In this document: piece after piece, positions 1 through 8,422 of the stretch
Numbering within the stretch: the stretch's first letter is position 1
Layout of the letters: each line of letters begins with the position of its first letter
Assembly (NCBI RefSeq): GCF_900169145.1
Contig: NZ_FXZD01000002.1
Span: forward strand, 310,001-374,000
DNA length: 64,000 nucleotides
DNA from: Brevibacterium antiquum CNRZ 918
Lineage (GTDB): Bacteria; Actinomycetota; Actinomycetes; Actinomycetales; Brevibacteriaceae
Reading direction: 5' to 3'
Made by a program: the position numbers and the translations under genes
The notes under the pieces: model-generated
Database searches by the model: none
Seen by the model: the letters and a program-made list of their open reading frames with translations, nothing else
Told to the model about the DNA's origin: nothing

Positions 1-1233
1 ATCGGACCGGGCATCGTCCTCGCCCTGGCCAGCGTCGGTGCCTCGGACATGATCACGACAATGAACTCCGGTGCCGAGTACGGATTGGCGCTCGTCTGGG
101 TCTTCACCGTCGGCATCATTTTGAAGTTCGTCCTCTCCGAGGCTGTCTCGCGACTGCAGATGAGTGGGGATCGATCCCTGCTGTCTCACCTGACGACCTT
201 CGGTGGACGGCTGTTCCCAGCCCTGTTCCTCATCGCCGAACTCCTCGTCGGCCTCTTCTTCGGCGCCGGCGTCATCGCCGTGACGACGAACATCCTGCAG
301 GCACTCTTCCCCGTGCTGTCGTTCTGGCCGACCGCGGTCGTCGTTCTGCTCTCCGCCGCGATCCTCGTCGGCATCGGGCGCTACAGCGTGGTGGAGAAGG
401 CGATGATCGGCTTCGGGATCATCATGTTCTTCGGCATCCTTGCGCTGGCGATCTCCGTGCTCCAAGGGCAGGGCGCCCAGGAAGTGGCCGTCGAGACCAT
501 CGCTCCGACCTTCCCGAACGGGTCGAGTATCACCGTCATGTCACTCATCGGCGGGGTCGGCGGAGCCACCGGAATCCTCGCCTATTCGTTCTGGATCCGG
601 GAGAAGTCCTGGCGTGATGCCGCGTGGAAGCCAGTCGTGCGCATCGACCTGTTCATCAGCTACGGGCTGGTCTTCGTCTTCGCCGTGGCCATGAGCGCGG
701 TGGGCGCCTTCATCCTCTACGGACAGGGCTTCACGATCGCCGACAACGGCTCGCTCTTCGCCATCGCCGACAACCTGGTCTCTCGCATCGGCGAACCTGG
801 CCGCATCGTCTTCCTCATCAGCTTCCTTGCCGTCGTCTACACCAGTGTGCTCGGCGGTTTCTCCGGCATCGCCTATGTCACCGCCGACTGCATCCGCGTC
901 CTCAGGCGGTATCCCCACCAGGACAAGCCCGAGTTCGAGATGTCGGCGAAGTCAGTCGAGTTCCGTGGAGTGCTCGTCTACCTCAGCATCGCAGCGTTGG
1001 TGATCATGAGCTTGGGCAAGCCGGTGACCCTGGTTCTCATCTACGCCGCAATCAGCGCCTTCATCCTGCCGGTGCTCGCGTTTGCGCTCCTCGTCATCCT
1101 CAACCGTTCATCGGTGCCAGCCGCACTGAGGAACAAGGGGTTGTCGAATGTGCTGCTCACCGTGTGTTTCCTGCTGTTCGGATTCCTTGCCGTGCTGCAG
1201 GTGCGGGAGTCGTTGATGGGGCTGCTGGGGTAA
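1..1233 (+). CDS. Nramp-like transporter (5' partial)
   Basis: The frame is already open at base 1, so the start codon lies outside the window; about 410 residues are visible. It is a polytopic inner-membrane protein with roughly ten hydrophobic helices. The N-terminal stretch (GPG, then GASDMIT, then SGAEYG, then LVW) matches the TM1/TM2 layout of the Nramp (SLC11) family of proton-coupled divalent-metal transporters. Canonical Nramps carry DPGN in TM1 and MPH in TM6 for the metal. Here TM1 reads GASDM, and the TM6 region near 538-590 reads GGATGILAYS without MPH. Family membership is therefore fairly secure, but the usual Mn/Fe substrate is not supported, and Mg or a non-metal substrate is possible. 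The next gene is convergent, 5 bp away. Confidence 0.82.
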   Translation: MGPGIVLALASVGASDMITTMNSGAEYGLALVWVFTVGIILKFVLSEAVSRLQMSGDRSLLSHLTTFGGRLFPALFLIAELLVGLFFGAGVIAVTTNILQALFPVLSFWPTAVVVLLSAAILVGIGRYSVVEKAMIGFGIIMFFGILALAISVLQGQGAQEVAVETIAPTFPNGSSITVMSLIGGVGGATGILAYSFWIREKSWRDAAWKPVVRIDLFISYGLVFVFAVAMSAVGAFILYGQGFTIADNGSLFAIADNLVSRIGEPGRIVFLISFLAVVYTSVLGGFSGIAYVTADCIRVLRRYPHQDKPEFEMSAKSVEFRGVLVYLSIAALVIMSLGKPVTLVLIYAAISAFILPVLAFALLVILNRSSVPAALRNKGLSNVLLTVCFLLFGFLAVLQVRESLMGLLG

Positions 1234-1238
1234 TTTTC

Positions 1239-2489
1239 TCAAGGACCAAGCAGGGCTAGCGGCACGACAGCGATTCCGTCTTTGCGGCGGTAGGCCGTTG
1301 TGCCCGTGGTGACAACAACCAAGTCGGCGACGCGATCAGGGATCTGCTCTCGGAGCCAATGCAGATGCTTCACATCTGAATCGGAGACATCGGCAGCCAG
1401 CTTGACCTCGATACCGACGATCGCGCCGTCCACGCCTTCGACGATGAGGTCGACTTCTCTGGCGCCCCCATGCAACCGGAGGTGGCTGACCGAGGCTTCG
1501 GCCGCTTGAGCCATGACACGAACGCCCAATGTCACAAGTGACTCGAACAGAGGTCCGGCAAGATGCGCTCCTCTGGGGGACAATAGTGATTCTGCGGTCT
1601 GGTTGAGAAGGTTGGCGGCGAGAGCGGGATCGGCCAAATGATGTTTTGGGGCCTGTTGCAGGCGTCGGTTCGGATTATTGTTCGGCACCCAGCCTGGGAC
1701 TGGGTCGAGGAGCCACAGTTGGCTGAGGTGGTCTCTGTAGGCGATAGTCGTGGTCTTCGCTGGTTGCGTTCCATCACCACCTGTTGTCGTGTCGAGAAGG
1801 CGCGAATATGCCGTTGTCGTTGATGAAGCTGCGGCATAAGCGGCCAGCCACCGTCTGAGTGTTTCTGGACGCCTGACAGTGAATCCTAGGTCAGGCAGGT
1901 CTCTGTCGATGATTCTCTGAAGGTAGGCATCAATCATGCGGCGTTGGACTCGGGGCGCGGTATTCATGATGCCAGGGAATCCGCTGGAAGCGATGGCTCC
2001 GGCGTAGTCGGTCAGCAGAAACGCGGATGTCCCGGCGATTGGCGAGCGCTGTCCTGACAAGAGCCGAGTCAATGAGACCGTCGGCGTGACAAGTCCGCGT
2101 TCGTGCACACCCATTGGACGCATACGGAGGGACAAGATGCGTCCCGCTCCGCTATGTGTTCCAGAGGTATTGACCGGTGATGCGGATCCGGTGAGAATAA
2201 ATCGTCCGTACGGCGCACCCGTGTCCACCACTCGTCGAACTGAATCCCAGACCTGCGGCAGTTGCTGCCACTCGTCGAGGAGCACCGTGCCCTCTGGGAT
2301 TGACTTCAGTGAGAAGTCAGAACGAAGGACGTCACGTTGAGCTGGGTCATCCAGATACCAGGCCTGATCCGACCTGCGCAATGCCGTATCGGTCTTTCCG
2401 ATGCCTTTGGGGCCGTCGATCGCTATTGCCGCGGTTTCGTCAAGCAGCTCGTCTAGCTCGAGATCAATGGTGCGCGTTAGGTATTTCAT
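1239..2489 (-). CDS. AAA ATPase with DUF4143 domain
   Basis: 416-residue ATP-binding protein. It has Walker A GPKGIGKT at residues 26-33, a Walker B-like VLLDEW near residue 70 and a sensor-like FILTGSAS near 100. The C-terminal half has the DUF4143 layout, ending in a PD-(D/E)XK-like stretch (EVDLIVEG, then GIEVK). Proteins of this family are widespread in bacteria and their cellular role is not settled; some have been linked to toxin-antitoxin-like or defence behaviour. The gene stands alone, convergent with the Nramp-like gene and downstream of an AT-rich region with a direct repeat. Family call is strong, function unknown. Confidence 0.88.
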   Translation of the reverse strand: MKYLTRTIDLELDELLDETAAIAIDGPKGIGKTDTALRRSDQAWYLDDPAQRDVLRSDFSLKSIPEGTVLLDEWQQLPQVWDSVRRVVDTGAPYGRFILTGSASPVNTSGTHSGAGRILSLRMRPMGVHERGLVTPTVSLTRLLSGQRSPIAGTSAFLLTDYAGAIASSGFPGIMNTAPRVQRRMIDAYLQRIIDRDLPDLGFTVRRPETLRRWLAAYAAASSTTTAYSRLLDTTTGGDGTQPAKTTTIAYRDHLSQLWLLDPVPGWVPNNNPNRRLQQAPKHHLADPALAANLLNQTAESLLSPRGAHLAGPLFESLVTLGVRVMAQAAEASVSHLRLHGGAREVDLIVEGVDGAIVGIEVKLAADVSDSDVKHLHWLREQIPDRVADLVVVTTGTTAYRRKDGIAVVPLALLGP

Positions 2490-2557
2490 GGAGTATGTCC
2501 TTTGGGCCGCTACCCGCGATACCGAATCAGTGATTCGCGGGGATCTGGCTTCCTACA

Positions 2558-2635
2558 CTACTATTTCGCAAGTCTATACGCTACCTTTTATCGGCTTCAC
2601 ACGCTACTATTTCTCACGCCCATACGCTACCTTTT
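2558..2635. repeat. Imperfect 32-bp direct repeat upstream of the AAA/DUF4143 gene
   Basis: Copies at 2558-2589 and 2604-2635, start-to-start distance 46 bp. Both begin CTACTATTTC and end ATACGCTACCTTTT, with about 28 of 32 positions identical. They occupy the 155-bp gap between the ATPase start (2489) and the aldo-keto reductase stop (2645), where the ATPase promoter should be. The position suggests a binding site for a regulator, possibly autoregulation; this is inference. Confidence 0.6.
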
Positions 2636-2644
2636 CGCGCCACT

Positions 2645-3667
2645 TTACTCCCGACCGGAGCTGATCCACGTCGGGTTGTCGACGATATTGCGGGTGCCCT
2701 CCACCAGCGCGCGGATGGAGTCGAGTTCCCTCATGTCGTCGGCATCAAGCCGCAGGTCAGCGGCCCCGAGGTTCTCAAGCGCACGTTCGGGCTTGCGTGA
2801 TCCTGGGATCGGCACAGCGTTAACACCCATCTGCGCGGCACGGTGGAAGAGCCAAGCCAGCGCCACCTGAGCGTTGGTGGCATCGTGACGGCGGGCCACC
2901 TCGGCGACGATATCGACGATCTTCTGGTTGGCGTCCCAAGCCTCACCCATGCGCTTGGTGCCGCCGCGGAAGTCATCGGCGACCTGCTCCTTGGTCAGGG
3001 TGCCGGTGAGGAAACCGCGCCCCAGGGGACTGTACGGCACGAACCCCACCCCGAGCTCGGCGCAGGCGGGCACCACATGGTCTTCGACATCGCGTGACCA
3101 CAGGCTCCACTCGGACTGGAGTGCGGCGATCGGATGGGTAGCGTGAGCTCGCCGCAGCTCTTCGGATGTGACCTCCGAGAGCCCGAGGTGGCGGATCTTG
3201 CCGGCTTCGACAAGTTCGGACATGGCGCCGACGGTCTCTTCGATCGGCACATCAGGATCCGGGCGGTGGTGGTAATAGAGGTCGATCGTGTCCACGCCGA
3301 GGCGGCGCAGCGAAGCATCGCACGCTGAGCGAGCGTATTCCGGGCGTCCATCGGTGCGTTTGGCCGAGGCATCCGTCCCATCCCTGGGAGCGGTGATACC
3401 GAACTTCGTGGCCAACTGCACCTCGTCGCGTCGGCCCTTGAGGAACGGGGCGAGCATCTCCTCGTTGGTTCCAGCTGGTCCGGTGGCGCCTTCGCGGGGT
3501 TTGCCGTAGACGTCGGATGTGTCGAAGAAGGTGATGCCTGCGTCGACGGCTGCGCTCAAGGTGGCTCGGGCCGCGTCATCGGTGGTGCCGCCGTAGACGT
3601 GGGACAGGGCCATGCAGCCGAAGCCGATGGGGGAGACGGCGAGGTCGCCGAGGTGGGTGGTGGTCAT
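2645..3667 (-). CDS. Aldo/keto reductase
   Basis: 340-residue NAD(P)H-dependent oxidoreductase of the aldo/keto reductase superfamily, a cytosolic TIM barrel. Visible signatures are the N-terminal GFGCMALSH, the FFDTSDVYG segment with the catalytic Asp and Tyr, the LATKFG lysine region, DLYYHHRPD, and the C-terminal coenzyme-binding stretch VPIPGSRKPE. Its start ATG overlaps the stop of the upstream MerR gene by four bases (ATGA), so the two are translationally coupled. This MerR/AKR pairing is common in actinobacteria and suggests induction by an electrophile or small-molecule effector. The physiological substrate cannot be read from the sequence. Confidence 0.93.
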   Translation of the reverse strand: MTTTHLGDLAVSPIGFGCMALSHVYGGTTDDAARATLSAAVDAGITFFDTSDVYGKPREGATGPAGTNEEMLAPFLKGRRDEVQLATKFGITAPRDGTDASAKRTDGRPEYARSACDASLRRLGVDTIDLYYHHRPDPDVPIEETVGAMSELVEAGKIRHLGLSEVTSEELRRAHATHPIAALQSEWSLWSRDVEDHVVPACAELGVGFVPYSPLGRGFLTGTLTKEQVADDFRGGTKRMGEAWDANQKIVDIVAEVARRHDATNAQVALAWLFHRAAQMGVNAVPIPGSRKPERALENLGAADLRLDADDMRELDSIRALVEGTRNIVDNPTWISSGRE

Positions 3668-4185
3668 GATGGATCTCCTTCAGTGTGGTGGGAGCTTGGT
3701 GAGGTGTTTTCCGGTGTGCGGTTGTCATTGGGTGCCCCGCCGTATTTGACGATTTTGTAGTCGGTGGTGACGAGGGCCAGCTCCAGTTCGTGAAGCTGGG
3801 AGACGATGCGCTCACGTTGGTCGAGCATGATCTGCAGTCGTTGCTCGGTGGTCGCTTCACCAGCACGGACAAGGTCGACATAGCGACGGAGTTCGCTGAT
3901 GCCCATACCGGACGTGCGCATGCGAACAAGGAAGTCGAGGCGTTCAACGGTCGACTGATCATAGGTTCTGTGGCCCGACTGGCTTCGCGGCACTTCGATG
4001 AGTCCGGCGCGTTCGTAGTAGCGGGCGGTGTGTGCGGTGATGCCGAGGTGCTCGCAGACTTCGGAGATGGACAGTTCGCTGCCGTACTCGGTCGACAGTG
4101 CTCTGCGGATTCTCGGGTCTCTGATCGGCAGTGGCGGGGCAGGGGTGGTGACTGGTGTCGCTGGGCTGGCTGGTTGGTGTGCCAT
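3664..4185 (-). CDS. MerR-family transcriptional regulator
   Basis: 173 residues. After a Pro/Thr-rich leader of about 30 residues comes a typical MerR winged HTH (LSISEVCEHLGITAHTARYYERAGLI), followed by the helix with the DFLVRMRTSGMGISELRRYV pattern and a dimerisation coiled coil rich in Gln, Arg and Glu. No cysteine cluster for metal binding is visible, so a small organic effector is more likely than a metal. The gene is first in a two-gene operon with the aldo/keto reductase (4-bp overlap), which it most likely controls. Confidence 0.92.
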   Translation of the reverse strand: MAHQPASPATPVTTPAPPLPIRDPRIRRALSTEYGSELSISEVCEHLGITAHTARYYERAGLIEVPRSQSGHRTYDQSTVERLDFLVRMRTSGMGISELRRYVDLVRAGEATTEQRLQIMLDQRERIVSQLHELELALVTTDYKIVKYGGAPNDNRTPENTSPSSHHTEGDPS

Positions 4186-4280
4186 GGAATTAAACCTACG
4201 GCTTTGAGCGCACTCTAAGTCAAGGGTTGGGGTGAAGAAATTCGCGGGTTGGAGTGACGGTCAAATGCGTGTATCGCACT

Positions 4281-4324
4281 TTGCAGACGAGTAGCCAGTC
4301 TGCAAACTGGCTTCTCGTCTGCAA
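4281..4324. repeat. Dispersed intergenic palindrome, family A, copy 1
   Basis: Outer arms TTGCAGACGAG (4281-4291) and CTCGTCTGCAA (4314-4324), inner arms CCAGT (4295-4299) and ACTGG (4306-4310), loop CTGCAA. It lies between the MerR gene and the end of dctM. Related palindromes occur at 43322-43379, 45808-45863 and 52284-52343. They look like a REP-type mobile or structural repeat; a terminator role here is also possible. Confidence 0.75.
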
Positions 4325-4431
4325 CCTGAGGCAAGAGTGTATGTAAACAGAAGGGCGGCGCATACGATTACTCGCATACGCCGCCCCACCTCGGCTCGGG
4401 TGCGCTAGGGTCCGTTAAACGTCGGCTGGCC

Positions 4432-5718
4432 CTACGACCCCACGAACGCCGTCGCGAAGAACGGCACGAAGGTCACCAGCGCCAGGGCTGTCAGCAGCAC
4501 CAGCGCACTCGGGATGGCGGCCTTGGCCACGCGCATGACGCTCATACCCGACATGCCGGAGGCGACGAACAGGTTGAGCCCCAGTGGCGGCGTGATCATG
4601 CCGATCTCCAGGTTCATCACGACGATGATGCCGAAGTGGATCGGGTCGATGCCCAACTCCATGGCGATCGGCAGCAGGATCGGTGCCAGGATGAGGATCG
4701 CCGAGGACGTCTCCATCACACAGCCCACGAACAGCAGCAGGATGTTGACGAGGATGAGGAACTGCCAGGGCTGCAGGTCCCAAGCTGTGATCGTCTCCGA
4801 GATCGACCCTGGGATCCGCTCACTGGCGAGGACGAAGGTGAAGAGGATGCCGTTGGCGATGATGAACATGACCATGGCCGAGGTCTTCACCGAAGACAGC
4901 GTGACTTCCCACAGCTGCGAGATCTTGATCTCGCGGTAGATGACCAGGGACACCACCAGGGAGTAGGCGACTGCGACGGCCGCCGCCTCGGTGGGGGTGA
5001 ACCAGCCTGAGTAGATTCCGCCCAGAACCAGGAACGGCAGCGCCAGGGCCAGGATCGCGTCACGGAATGCCTTGAGCTTGTCCACATTCGACATCCGGAA
5101 GCATTCCCCGGCGTTGCCGTAACCGTTCTTCCAGGCCACGAACACGGCCATGCCCAGCAGCATGACTCCGGCGAGGATTCCCGGCAGAATGCCGGCGAGG
5201 AACAGGTCACCGATGTTCTGCTCGGTGGCGATGCCGAAGACGATGAGCGGGATCGACGGTGGAATGAGGATGCCCAAGGACCCCGAGGTGGCCACGAGTC
5301 CGGTGGAGAACTCCTTCGGGTATCCGTTCTTGATCATGGCCGGGATCATCAGCGCCCCGACGGCCACGACCGTGGCAGGTGATGAACCGGAGACCGCTGC
5401 GAAGAACATACAGGCAAGCACCGTGGTGATCGCCATGCCCCCGCGCAGGTGCCCGACCATCGCGGCACCGAAGTCGGTCAGGCGCCGCGAGATTCCACCG
5501 CGGGACATGATGTTGGCCGCGAGGATGAAGAACGGGATCGCCATCAGCGGGAACGAGTTCAGCGCGTTGAAGAGCCGTTCCGAGACCTGGGTCATCGGGA
5601 TGAGCGTGAAGTAGTAGAAGTAGACGAGGCTGGTCAGGCCCAGGGCCACCGCAATGGGCGCCGAGGTGACGAGCAGCAGAATGAGGACTGCAATGAGAAC
5701 GAATGTTGCTTCGAGCAT
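4432..5718 (-). CDS. dctM: TRAP transporter large permease DctM
   Basis: 428 residues, about 12 hydrophobic helices; the large membrane subunit of a tripartite ATP-independent periplasmic (TRAP) transporter, which imports organic acids using an ion gradient. Family hallmarks include FFILAANIMSRGGIS with RLTDF, the GSSPATVVAVGALMIPAM loop, the SLGILIPPSIPLIVFG segment and MITPPLGLNLFVASGMSG near the C-terminus. It is the last gene of a leftward dctP-dctQ-dctM operon; its ATG shares one base with the dctQ stop. Placed next to a CoA-transferase/hydratase operon, it probably imports that pathway's dicarboxylate substrate. Confidence 0.95.
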   Translation of the reverse strand: MLEATFVLIAVLILLLVTSAPIAVALGLTSLVYFYYFTLIPMTQVSERLFNALNSFPLMAIPFFILAANIMSRGGISRRLTDFGAAMVGHLRGGMAITTVLACMFFAAVSGSSPATVVAVGALMIPAMIKNGYPKEFSTGLVATSGSLGILIPPSIPLIVFGIATEQNIGDLFLAGILPGILAGVMLLGMAVFVAWKNGYGNAGECFRMSNVDKLKAFRDAILALALPFLVLGGIYSGWFTPTEAAAVAVAYSLVVSLVIYREIKISQLWEVTLSSVKTSAMVMFIIANGILFTFVLASERIPGSISETITAWDLQPWQFLILVNILLLFVGCVMETSSAILILAPILLPIAMELGIDPIHFGIIVVMNLEIGMITPPLGLNLFVASGMSGMSVMRVAKAAIPSALVLLTALALVTFVPFFATAFVGS

Positions 5719-6302
5719 CAGCGATCCCCTTCCTTCGAATCGTCGTCGTCATCGATGGCGACATCCTTCACGTCGATGCCGACTGCCGCGGCCTCTTCGG
5801 CGAACACGTCCTTGTCGAGTGCCTCCGGTGGTGTCTTCACCGCACGGATGAGCATTTCGGCGGCGCGGATGAAGAACAGCGTCATGCCGATCGCCAGTGA
5901 GAGTTCGACGACCCACAGCGGCAGCTTGAGCGCCGGGGTGATCGTCGTGCGCGAGAAGGGTTCGCTGATCAGTGCCCAGGACAGGTAGGCGATGAAGCCC
6001 GCATAGATGAGAGTCATCAGGCCGCCGAGGACGACGAAGAACTTCTTCTTCTTGCCCTTGAGCAGCGTCGGCATGATGTCCACGGCCACGTGCTCGTTGT
6101 GGCGCAGGGTCACGACCGCACCGAAGAAGGTCGAGCAGATGATGAGATAGATGATGGCCTCTTCGGACCAGAAGAGCACGTCTCCGGTGATATTGCGCAG
6201 GAGCACTGCGAAGACCGCGAGTGCTGTGGCGCCGATGAGACTGGCGCCGGCCAGGAAGTTCTCGACCCGGCTCAGATACTTGTCGAAGGTCTTCATCGTC
6301 AC
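5718..6302 (-). CDS. dctQ: TRAP transporter small permease DctQ
   Basis: 194 residues with four predicted membrane helices, of which SEEAIIYLIICSTFFGAVV carries the conserved Glu-rich entry typical of DctQ. The small permease supports DctM. The annotated GTG start overlaps the dctP stop (GTGA, 4 bp); an ATG two codons further in is an alternative. The C-terminal 40 residues are unusually acidic and end in an Asp run (DDDDD), predicted cytoplasmic. Middle gene of the TRAP operon. Confidence 0.9.
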   Translation of the reverse strand: MTMKTFDKYLSRVENFLAGASLIGATALAVFAVLLRNITGDVLFWSEEAIIYLIICSTFFGAVVTLRHNEHVAVDIMPTLLKGKKKKFFVVLGGLMTLIYAGFIAYLSWALISEPFSRTTITPALKLPLWVVELSLAIGMTLFFIRAAEMLIRAVKTPPEALDKDVFAEEAAAVGIDVKDVAIDDDDDSKEGDR

Positions 6303-7342
6303 TCACGTTCCTTGTCGCGCTGCAGGAGCTCGTCGACGACCTCAGGTCCGATGACATCGCTGTACTTCTCGTACTCGGATGGCACGACCATGTCCTTGAA
6401 CGACTGACGTTCTTCCTTCGTGGGCACCACGATCTTCGTGCCCCCGGACTCCTCGATGAGCCGCTTGGATTCCGCGTTGACCTTCTGTGCTTCCTTGCGG
6501 TTGAACTCGGAGGCTTCATCGGCAGATTCGTCGACGACGGCCTGCAGGTCATCGGGCAGTTCGTCATACCAGCGCTTGTTCACGGTGAGGATGTAGCCGA
6601 TGTAACCGTGATTGAGTTCGGTGACGTACTTCTGGACGGTGTGCATCTTCTGCGACTCGATGTTCGAGTATGTGTTCTCACCACCGTCGATGAGTCCCTG
6701 CTGAAGTCCGTTGTAGACCTCCGCGAAGGCCAGGGGCGACGGGATTCCGCCCCAGGTCTCGAACTGAGTGCGCAGCACGTCCGAAGGTTGGATGCGATAC
6801 TTCTTGCCCTTCATGTCATCCGGGGACAGCGTCGCATTGTTCGAATGGATCTGCTTCATTCCCGAATCCCACAGGCCCAGAACCTTCAGTCCATTGGCCT
6901 CGAGGTCGGGGTTAGCGTAGATGGCCTTGCCGATCTCGGTGTCGGGACTGACGATCTCCGGGATCTCATCCGGGTGATCGAAAATGAACGGCAAGTCGAG
7001 AACCTGCAGGCTCGGCGCGATCGTCGTGAACTTCGCGCTCGCCGGGGCGAGCATCTGCACGGCGTTGGACTGCAGCGCCTGCATCTCGTCCTTGTCGCCG
7101 TAGAGTTCCGAGTTCGGGAACACCTCGACCTGGATGCGGCCATCGGACTTCTCTTCGATCTGCTTGGCGAAGAAGTCAGCGGCGAGTCCCTTCGGCGTGC
7201 TCGTCGAAGTCACATGGGCGAAGCGCAGTTCGAACTTCTCCTGCTTGCCGCTGCGCGCGGGATTGCACCCGCTCAGGGCCAGCAGGCAGATCGACAGGCA
7301 GGCAACCAGCGGTTTCCACCTGGGTCGTCGTATCGACGTCAT
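6299..7342 (-). CDS. dctP: TRAP transporter solute-binding lipoprotein DctP
   Basis: 347 residues. A basic N-terminus and hydrophobic stretch lead to a lipobox LSGC with the lipidated Cys at residue 26, so the protein is anchored on the outer face of the membrane, as expected in a Gram-positive. The rest is the DctP fold (RFAHVTSTSTPKG, then FFAKQIEEKSDGRI, then AFAEVYNGLQQGLIDGGENT), which binds carboxylates. A TGGAG ribosome site lies 6 nt before the ATG. It is first in the TRAP operon; a putative operator (7521-7531) lies about 180 bp upstream. Homologues bind C4 dicarboxylates, itaconate-like acids and others; the exact ligand is not readable. Confidence 0.95.
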   Translation of the reverse strand: MTSIRRPRWKPLVACLSICLLALSGCNPARSGKQEKFELRFAHVTSTSTPKGLAADFFAKQIEEKSDGRIQVEVFPNSELYGDKDEMQALQSNAVQMLAPASAKFTTIAPSLQVLDLPFIFDHPDEIPEIVSPDTEIGKAIYANPDLEANGLKVLGLWDSGMKQIHSNNATLSPDDMKGKKYRIQPSDVLRTQFETWGGIPSPLAFAEVYNGLQQGLIDGGENTYSNIESQKMHTVQKYVTELNHGYIGYILTVNKRWYDELPDDLQAVVDESADEASEFNRKEAQKVNAESKRLIEESGGTKIVVPTKEERQSFKDMVVPSEYEKYSDVIGPEVVDELLQRDKERE

Positions 7343-7520
7343 CGTCAGCTCCAGTAATCGAGACCAGTGTCATGTCAGTCTCCGAGGTGACCAGTGCAGA
7401 CATCGCAGTCTGCTGCACAATGCACGGCAACGTGCCTTGGCGGTGCGCTGAGTCACACAAGGAGTCAAACGATTTGAGCTTAGACGAGAATCAGTCGATT
7501 TCCAATATTATCTACCAAAG

Positions 7521-7531
7521 AATGCATTATT
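7521..7531. promoter_or_regulatory. Candidate FadR-type operator upstream of dctP
   Basis: AATGCATTATT, containing the 8-bp palindrome AATGCATT, sits in the gap between the regulator stop (7588) and the dctP start (7342). Ten of its bases (ATGCATTATT) recur in reverse orientation at 8353-8362 in the divergent promoter region of the catabolic operon. Shared sequence at both promoters of one locus supports a common regulator, most simply the FadR-type protein encoded between them. Confidence 0.5.
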
Positions 7532-7587
7532 TCTTGAGTGTGGGAATCCAAGGGCGATGGATACAGAGAACGGGGGAGTGGGGCTGC

Positions 7588-8268
7588 TCAGTCCGCGTCG
7601 AAATCGAAGGGGTCGGAGATCGGCTCACCGGCCGTGGACTCGGCCAGGCGCAGGAATCCATTGGTGATGTGATCGCCGAGGTGCTTCGCCGCAGCGTCCG
7701 GATCGATGCGTTTCACAGCATCGACGATGGCCTGGTGCTCACTGTGGACCTGATTGAATCGGTCCGAACTGTCGAGGGTGAGATCCCAGGGAAAGGCCCG
7801 CCACCGGGTGGCGATGTCATCGCGCAGGGCCGGGAGTCCGCACCGATCGTAGAAGAAGAAGTGGAACTCCTCGTTGCGGGTGTTGCGGCCCATGGCATCG
7901 CCCTCTTCGCTGGCGGAGTCCAGTGCCTCGAGGAGCTTCTCGGCCTGGCGCAGCTCGTGACGGGAGATCCGGGTCGTGGCGCGGGCGATGGCGAAGGTCT
8001 CGGTCAGTTTGCGTGTGACGAAGAGAGATTTGAGGCGGTCGACGTCGACGCCGGCCACGCGCACGCCGCGATGGGCCTCGGAGGATACGAGGCCTTCGGA
8101 TTCGAGGATGCGCAAGGCTTCGCGGACAGGAGTGATCGAGGCCTTGAACCATTCGGCGACCTCGTCCTGACGCAGTCGTTCACCGCGTTCGAGCTCGCGG
8201 CCGAGGATCTTCCGACGCAGGCCCAGGACGATCTTGTCCCGCTTCGTCGATGCTGATTCCTGCTCCAC
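7588..8268 (-). CDS. FadR-type GntR-family regulator
   Basis: 226 residues from a GTG at 8268, chosen because GAAGG lies 7 nt upstream and because this start puts the N-terminal winged helix where the family expects it. The DNA-binding domain (KILGRELERGERLRQDEVAE, then ITPVREALRILESEGLV) is followed by an all-helical FCD effector domain with the His/Asp-type metal and ligand positions (MGRNTRNEEFHFFFYDRCG, then HQAIVDAV, then AAKHLGDHI). Such regulators usually sense an organic acid. It lies between the TRAP operon (same strand) and the divergent catabolic operon and very likely controls both. Confidence 0.92.
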   Translation of the reverse strand: MEQESASTKRDKIVLGLRRKILGRELERGERLRQDEVAEWFKASITPVREALRILESEGLVSSEAHRGVRVAGVDVDRLKSLFVTRKLTETFAIARATTRISRHELRQAEKLLEALDSASEEGDAMGRNTRNEEFHFFFYDRCGLPALRDDIATRWRAFPWDLTLDSSDRFNQVHSEHQAIVDAVKRIDPDAAAKHLGDHITNGFLRLAESTAGEPISDPFDFDAD

Positions 8269-8352
8269 TCCACAGCCTTCCGTCGCCGCTCGTCGTGCCT
8301 CGCCAATTGCCTTCGCTTCGTGAAGTGTATCCCGCTGCAAGGTTTCAGCGTG

Positions 8353-8382
8353 AATAATGCATGATCCAGAGAATGATGTATT
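8353..8382. promoter_or_regulatory. Candidate FadR-type operator pair before the catabolic operon
   Basis: AATAATGCAT at 8353-8362 is the reverse complement of the site before dctP; AATGATGTATT at 8372-8382 keeps the same outer bases (AATG, three variable bases, TATT). The pair lies 40-70 bp ahead of the GTG start at 8423, a fitting place for repression of the rightward operon and of the divergent regulator. Confidence 0.5.
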
Positions 8383-8422
8383 CTGTCGTGGAAAGCTTAT
8401 GAAATCTCGTTGTGGAGGCCCC

